DNA of 64,000 nucleotides from an uncultured Chlamydiae bacterium (GTDB taxonomy: Bacteria; Chlamydiota; Chlamydiia; Chlamydiales; 2-12-FULL-49-11). The stretch is taken from the NCBI GenBank assembly GCA_937996705.1, contig CALKUQ010000020.1:1-64000 (forward strand), read 5' to 3'. The notes under the pieces are model-generated. The model was given only the letters and a program-made list of their open reading frames with translations. It searched no databases and had not been told where the DNA came from. Below, piece after piece: positions 59,954 to 64,000 of this stretch. Numbering within the stretch: the first letter of the stretch is position 1; every line of letters begins with the position of its first letter. Both the position numbers and the translations under genes were made by a program.

Positions 59954-61411
59954 ATGAAAAGGATTTTGATTCTTCTTCTATTATTTTGCTTTGGTTGCAT
60001 TTCTATGCCTAAAAAGGAACAGACTCAATCTCTAATTTACCCCCCTTCAGGGAACAGCTTAGTAGACAAAAGTTTAAAAAATGATTTTTTCGCACGTGGA
60101 GATTGGCCTGAAGAGCGATGGTGGGAAATGTTTTACTGCTCTGAATTGAATCAGTACATCGATGAAGCACTAAAACAAAACCCCTCCATTCAGGCTGTTG
60201 AGCAAAAAATAAACTTTGCAAAGCAATCTGCTGTGATCGCAAGATCTAGCCTCTTCCCCTTTATATATTTCAATGCTAGCGACAGCTCTGCCTATTTAAG
60301 TAAAAATGGACTCTATGAAACACTCAATCCTACGATTCCTCGGTATGGGAATCTGATAGATTTAAGCCTCTCCTTTTCGTATGAATTTGACTTTTGGTCA
60401 AAATATCGAAATCTCTTTCAAGCCTCTTTAGGTAGAGAAAAGGCTCAAACAGCAGAGGCCTCTCAAGTAACACTTATCGTCACAACCGCCTTAGCACAAG
60501 TCTATTTCGCATTAAAAATTAATTTATTAAAGGAAGAGATTTATCAAGAACTTGTCTTGATTCGCTCCACACTATTTAATCTTTCCAATCAAATGCAAGA
60601 AAAGGCCCTGTTTTCAAAACTCCCTGTCTGGCTCTCGATCGAAGCTCTTGATGAGACAAAAAAAGAACTCATCGCCATTCAAGAGGAGATTGAATTTAAT
60701 AAGCACCTGCTAAATGCGTTGCGTGGTACAGGTCCCGATGACCCTCTTGAGCTTTCCCTACCGCTCGCCTCACTTCCAGAAACAATTGAAATACCAGATC
60801 ATCTCTTTCTCGACCTCTTGTCAAGAAGGCCTGATTTAATGGCTGCTATCTGGAGAGTCGAATCGATTGCTCATGAAGTAGGTGCTGCGATTGCCGATTT
60901 TTTCCCTAATATCGATTTAACTGGCTTGATAGGGGCTGAGACCTTTAACATCTCAAATTTATTCAATGGAAAAAGCTTTACAACGGGCCTTCTCCCCGCT
61001 CTTCACCTTCCGATTTTCACAGCAGGCGCTATCAGAGCCAACGTCCGTGCAAAAAAAGCCCTCTTTGAAGAGGCAGTCTTTGACTACAACAACCTGATCC
61101 TTAAAAGCGCAGAAGAGGTCGCTAATTATCTAGTACTGGTAACTTCTGTTTTTAAAAGAGAGAGCCTTCAACGCAATATCGTAGAGCAAGCGAAAAAAAG
61201 GTATGAACTTACTAAATTACTTGAATACCACTGCTTAGATTCTACATTCGAGATGCTTGCCAGAAAAGAGGAATTTCTCGAAAAGCAATTAACCGAACTC
61301 TCTCTCCGTTACAACCAATATGCTTCGGTCATCAAGTTAACCAAATCGTTTGGAGGGGGCTATAAATCCCCATACTTGGTCCCTCTTAAAGCAGAAGGGG
61401 GAGCTCCTTGA
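59954..61411 (+). CDS. Outer-membrane efflux lipoprotein (TolC/OprM family)
   Basis: A 485-residue efflux channel with a lipoprotein signal (MKRILILLLLFCFGC) and the TolC-like repeat: two coiled-coil and beta-strand halves (LIYPPSGNSLVDKS; AEVEQ..NPSIQAVEQKI; RRPDLMAAIWRVESIAHEVG). The RRPD motif is diagnostic for the OprM family. It is the first gene of the efflux operon, overlapping the fusion protein by 4 bp. Exports drugs or toxic compounds with the following two components. Confidence 0.87.
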   Translation: MKRILILLLLFCFGCISMPKKEQTQSLIYPPSGNSLVDKSLKNDFFARGDWPEERWWEMFYCSELNQYIDEALKQNPSIQAVEQKINFAKQSAVIARSSLFPFIYFNASDSSAYLSKNGLYETLNPTIPRYGNLIDLSLSFSYEFDFWSKYRNLFQASLGREKAQTAEASQVTLIVTTALAQVYFALKINLLKEEIYQELVLIRSTLFNLSNQMQEKALFSKLPVWLSIEALDETKKELIAIQEEIEFNKHLLNALRGTGPDDPLELSLPLASLPETIEIPDHLFLDLLSRRPDLMAAIWRVESIAHEVGAAIADFFPNIDLTGLIGAETFNISNLFNGKSFTTGLLPALHLPIFTAGAIRANVRAKKALFEEAVFDYNNLILKSAEEVANYLVLVTSVFKRESLQRNIVEQAKKRYELTKLLEYHCLDSTFEMLARKEEFLEKQLTELSLRYNQYASVIKLTKSFGGGYKSPYLVPLKAEGGAP

Positions 61412-62571
61412 GCCGCAAGCAATTTGCAAACCGCTATGTAATAATTATTTGCTCACTTCTTGTCTTAGGGTTTTTTTATTGGTTTCTCTATTGGCGTTTT
61501 TATAAATACACCGATGATGCCTATGTTGAAGGGAATCAAATCATCATCACCCCTCTAGTCCCCAGTTTTGTAAAAGCGATTCACACCGATGATACCTTTC
61601 TTGTAAAAAGGGGACAACTCATTGTTGAACTCGATGATACCGATGCAAAAATCGCCTTTAATCTCGCAGGAGAAAAATTAGCGACAACGATTCGGGAAGT
61701 GTGTCAATTGTTTCATCAAGTCTTTGCATATGAGGCAGAGATCAATATGAAAAAAGCTCTCTATGTAAAAAATGCACAAGATTTTGAACACCGCCAAAAC
61801 GTTGTCTTAGAGGGGGGCGTATCCTTAGAGAACTTTGAACATGCGATTGCAGCGATGCAAGAGAGCTACTACTCCCTAGAGATGACGGAAATTCTCTACC
61901 GGAAAAGTTTAAGTATGATCCAAGGGACTTCCATCCGAAATCACCCCATGGTGCTCGCAGCTGCCGATACCTTTATCGACGCTTGGGTCAATCTTTACCG
62001 CTGCAATATCTACTCTCCGGTAGAAGGTCTTTGCGCACAAAGGACCATCCAAGTCGGCAAATGGGTAAATCCCGGAGACTATCTTATGGGGGTAATCCCC
62101 CTCGATCAAATTTGGGTTAACGCAAATTATAAAGAGACTCAACTAAAAAAAATGCGTATCGGCCAACCTGTAAAAGTAACTTCCGATCTTTGGGGAAGAG
62201 AGGTTGTTTTTCATGGGACAATTCTCGGTCTCCCAGGGGGTGCAGGTAACGCTTTCTCCATTCTTCCTCCACAAAACTTATCGGGAAATTGGATCAAAAT
62301 TGTTCAAAGGCTTCCCGTTCGAGTAGGATTAACCCCCGAATCACTACGAAAGCACCCCCTTAGAATCGGACTTTCGATGGAAGCTACTGTTGATGTTCAC
62401 GATGAGGGGGGAGAAATTGTCCCAGAGACTACAGCAGGATCCCCAACCTATGAAACTCATATTTATAAACTTGAAGAAATTGGATCCCAAGAGGCTGTTG
62501 AAAAAATATTCGAAGAAAATTTTGACCCTCACCTAGAAGCTTTTAAAACAACCTTGTTTAAACGATCATGA
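61408..62571 (+). CDS. Membrane fusion protein (HlyD/EmrA family)
   Basis: A 387-residue periplasmic adaptor with one N-terminal transmembrane segment (IIICSLLVLGFFYWFLYW), followed by the biotinyl-lipoyl-like half (YTDDAYVEGNQIIITPLVPS), a coiled-coil hairpin and the barrel (IYSPVEGLCAQRTIQVGKWV). The order matches EmrA. It bridges the outer-membrane channel and the MFS pump, and overlaps both neighbours by 4 bp. Confidence 0.88.
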   Translation: MSRKQFANRYVIIICSLLVLGFFYWFLYWRFYKYTDDAYVEGNQIIITPLVPSFVKAIHTDDTFLVKRGQLIVELDDTDAKIAFNLAGEKLATTIREVCQLFHQVFAYEAEINMKKALYVKNAQDFEHRQNVVLEGGVSLENFEHAIAAMQESYYSLEMTEILYRKSLSMIQGTSIRNHPMVLAAADTFIDAWVNLYRCNIYSPVEGLCAQRTIQVGKWVNPGDYLMGVIPLDQIWVNANYKETQLKKMRIGQPVKVTSDLWGREVVFHGTILGLPGGAGNAFSILPPQNLSGNWIKIVQRLPVRVGLTPESLRKHPLRIGLSMEATVDVHDEGGEIVPETTAGSPTYETHIYKLEEIGSQEAVEKIFEENFDPHLEAFKTTLFKRS

Positions 62572-64000
62572 CCAAAAAACTTGTTTTTTACCTCTCAATT
62601 TTAGCAATTTTTTCTGTCCTATTCAATTCTGCAGTTATCACCATGTCGGTCGTTTATATTTTAAGCGATTTAGGATCTAGCTCTGCAACAGCATCTTATG
62701 CAACCGCTTTTTACGGTGTCGGAAATGTACTAACCGTTCCATTAGCCCTTACACTCAGGAGTAGATTCGGGACTAAATCTGTTTTTTTAGTCTGTCAAAT
62801 AGGATTTACCCTATTTACTTTGCTTGCTGGATACGCTCCAAACTATCCTATTTTTCTCATCTATCGATTTTTGCAAGGTGTCAGCTCAGGCCCCCTTTTT
62901 ATTCTTTTAACCTCCTTTCTAGGATCTCTTTCTACAGATGAAGAGCGGAAAAAAACACTGAAATTCACCCTCTCCTCTTTTGTTTGTGCCCCCATTGTTG
63001 GTGCCTCCTGGGGCGGCTGGATCGCCTATGATTTCAACTGGCAAAACATCTTTATCATCAACGTCCCTTTAATGATAATCCTAGGGGTAGCGCTCTATTG
63101 GGAACTAAAAAAATATCCTGAAATTCCCGAAAAAACACCGTTTGATCGGATTGGATACACCTCTTTTGTCATAGGCTTTTCTGCATTTAGTTTTTTTCTT
63201 ACCCTCGGTCAAGAACTCGATTGGTTTCGCTCTCACTTGATGACTGCAACTTTTTATATTGGAGTAACGTTTCTCCTATTTTTTGTACTCTGGAGCCTGA
63301 GACACCCCCATCCCATTATCGAATTTACCCTTTTGAAAGAACCTATCGTCCCGATTGCCCTTCTTAATATTTGGCTCCTTTTTGCCATTTATTTCGGCAT
63401 GAGCCTACTCCTTTCGATTTGGTTGACCCTCTATGTCGAATACACAGTAATTTGGGTCGCCACCCTCTTAGGGGTGATGATTTTTTCAGCAGGACTCCTC
63501 CTTATTGTCATGCAAAACTACCTAGATAGTCACAAAGTTTGGATTCCTCTGGGACTTGGCATTATTTTCCTCGGAGCGAGCTGCTTTTATACCTCCAACT
63601 TTAACGTAGATATTAACCTAGGGAGAATCGCATTTTCAAGAATTCTAGGAGGCTTCGGCTTTGCCCTCCTCCTCCCCTCCCTAGTGCATCTCATTGCCCA
63701 TAACAAATCTCAGTCGCTTGCCCCTAAAGCGTTTACCCTATTCCAAATGACCCGAGGGAGCTCAAGTGCTCTGGGCGTAACTATCTTCTATACAATTTGG
63801 CTTAGAAGACAGGTTTTTTATTATGAAAGACTTGGAGGATCATTAACCCATCTCTCCCCCCTAACAAACGCCTACTACAATCGGGCAAAAGCGTTTCATC
63901 TCTCCTCAGCTCAAGCCGATCCTGAACTGGCAGTTCTTTTGACAAATCAAGCAACTTCCCTTGCCCTAAACGACTGCTTCTACCTGATGGGGTGGATTAC
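62568..64000 (+). CDS. MFS drug:H+ antiporter (DHA2/EmrB-like), partial
   Basis: A proton-driven inner-membrane transporter. The ATG at 62568 overlaps the HlyD-like gene stop. About 477 residues lie within the window, with repeated hydrophobic segments consistent with the 14-helix DHA2 type; motif GAPIVGASWGGWIAY resembles motif C of DHA transporters. The C-terminus lies beyond the window. Completes an OprM-EmrA-EmrB-type tripartite pump. Substrate unknown. Confidence 0.85.
   Translation, partial: MTKKLVFYLSILAIFSVLFNSAVITMSVVYILSDLGSSSATASYATAFYGVGNVLTVPLALTLRSRFGTKSVFLVCQIGFTLFTLLAGYAPNYPIFLIYRFLQGVSSGPLFILLTSFLGSLSTDEERKKTLKFTLSSFVCAPIVGASWGGWIAYDFNWQNIFIINVPLMIILGVALYWELKKYPEIPEKTPFDRIGYTSFVIGFSAFSFFLTLGQELDWFRSHLMTATFYIGVTFLLFFVLWSLRHPHPIIEFTLLKEPIVPIALLNIWLLFAIYFGMSLLLSIWLTLYVEYTVIWVATLLGVMIFSAGLLLIVMQNYLDSHKVWIPLGLGIIFLGASCFYTSNFNVDINLGRIAFSRILGGFGFALLLPSLVHLIAHNKSQSLAPKAFTLFQMTRGSSSALGVTIFYTIWLRRQVFYYERLGGSLTHLSPLTNAYYNRAKAFHLSSAQADPELAVLLTNQATSLALNDCFYLMGWI

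Noticed and set aside
1..64000. CRISPR array or prophage
   Set aside because: No regularly spaced short repeats and no phage structural or integrase genes seen.

Overview
The window comes from a member of the Chlamydiota outside the genus Chlamydia (an environmental, Parachlamydiales-like lineage), AT-rich by eye. The evidence is gene content and order recalled from C. trachomatis. Blocks include kdsA-lptC-lptA-lptB (CT653-655), a RluD-like synthase with a small CT659-like gene, nfo-rpsD-trhO (CT625-627), pheT with CT474/CT476-like genes and yidD-recO (CT470-476), a HAD phosphatase-truA-SWIB-prfB-GNAT-yebC block (CT457-464), protease-plsB-RNase G-yceD-rpmF (CT806-810), lpxB-pcnB (CT410-411), rnpA-rpmH-rpmJ-rpsN (CT784-787), and a type III secretion block sctP/sctQ/kinase/secretin (CT671-674). 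asnS, an MFS efflux operon and MITE-like repeats point to an environmental relative. No database search was possible.

Layout. 0-5 kb: ndk (cut by the window edge), a GT9 glycosyltransferase, LPS export and Kdo genes, dapB. 5-9 kb: an Arg-rich small ORF, tRNA-Arg(TCT), a large DHH-family protein and a SpoU methyltransferase. 9-16 kb: khpA-like, RluD-like, asnS, nfo, rpsD, trhO, a YwqK-repeat lipoprotein. 16-21 kb: pheT, a LysM protein, yidD, tRNA-Leu(GAG), recO, tRNA-Arg(TCG). 21-27 kb: a + strand accessory run with a long HPF, a PD-(D/E)xK protein, two DUF115/Maf-like proteins, an altered glyoxalase-II-like protein and an M15-like lipoprotein. 27-33 kb: HAD phosphatase next to tRNA-Leu(CAA), truA, SWIB protein with a histone-H1-like tail, an Inc-like protein, prfB with its programmed frameshift, two GNATs, yebC. 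33-43 kb: M16 protease, GPAT, RNase G, L32, lpxB, pcnB, tyrP-like permease. 43-49.6 kb: a decayed transposase and housekeeping genes between two near-identical 176-bp MITE-like elements in opposite orientation. 49.6-58.4 kb: type III secretion genes followed by a lipoprotein and an exported YidD-like protein. 58.4-64 kb: der and a tripartite MFS efflux operon, cut by the right edge.

Most unusual points: (1) the 176-bp MITE pair flanking 6 kb, one copy exactly where type III synteny breaks; (2) a Ser/Thr kinase in the type III operon fused to what reads as a degenerate RsbU/SpoIIE-type PP2C domain lacking its aspartates; (3) a 1302-residue secretin with about ten N1-like modules; (4) SctQ encoded as two overlapping genes; (5) paired Maf-like DUF115 proteins with no flagellar genes in view; (6) odd starts and stops: yidD with an apparent CTG start, a HAD gene whose only ATG lies inside a tRNA, and an ORF that continues in frame past a TAA.
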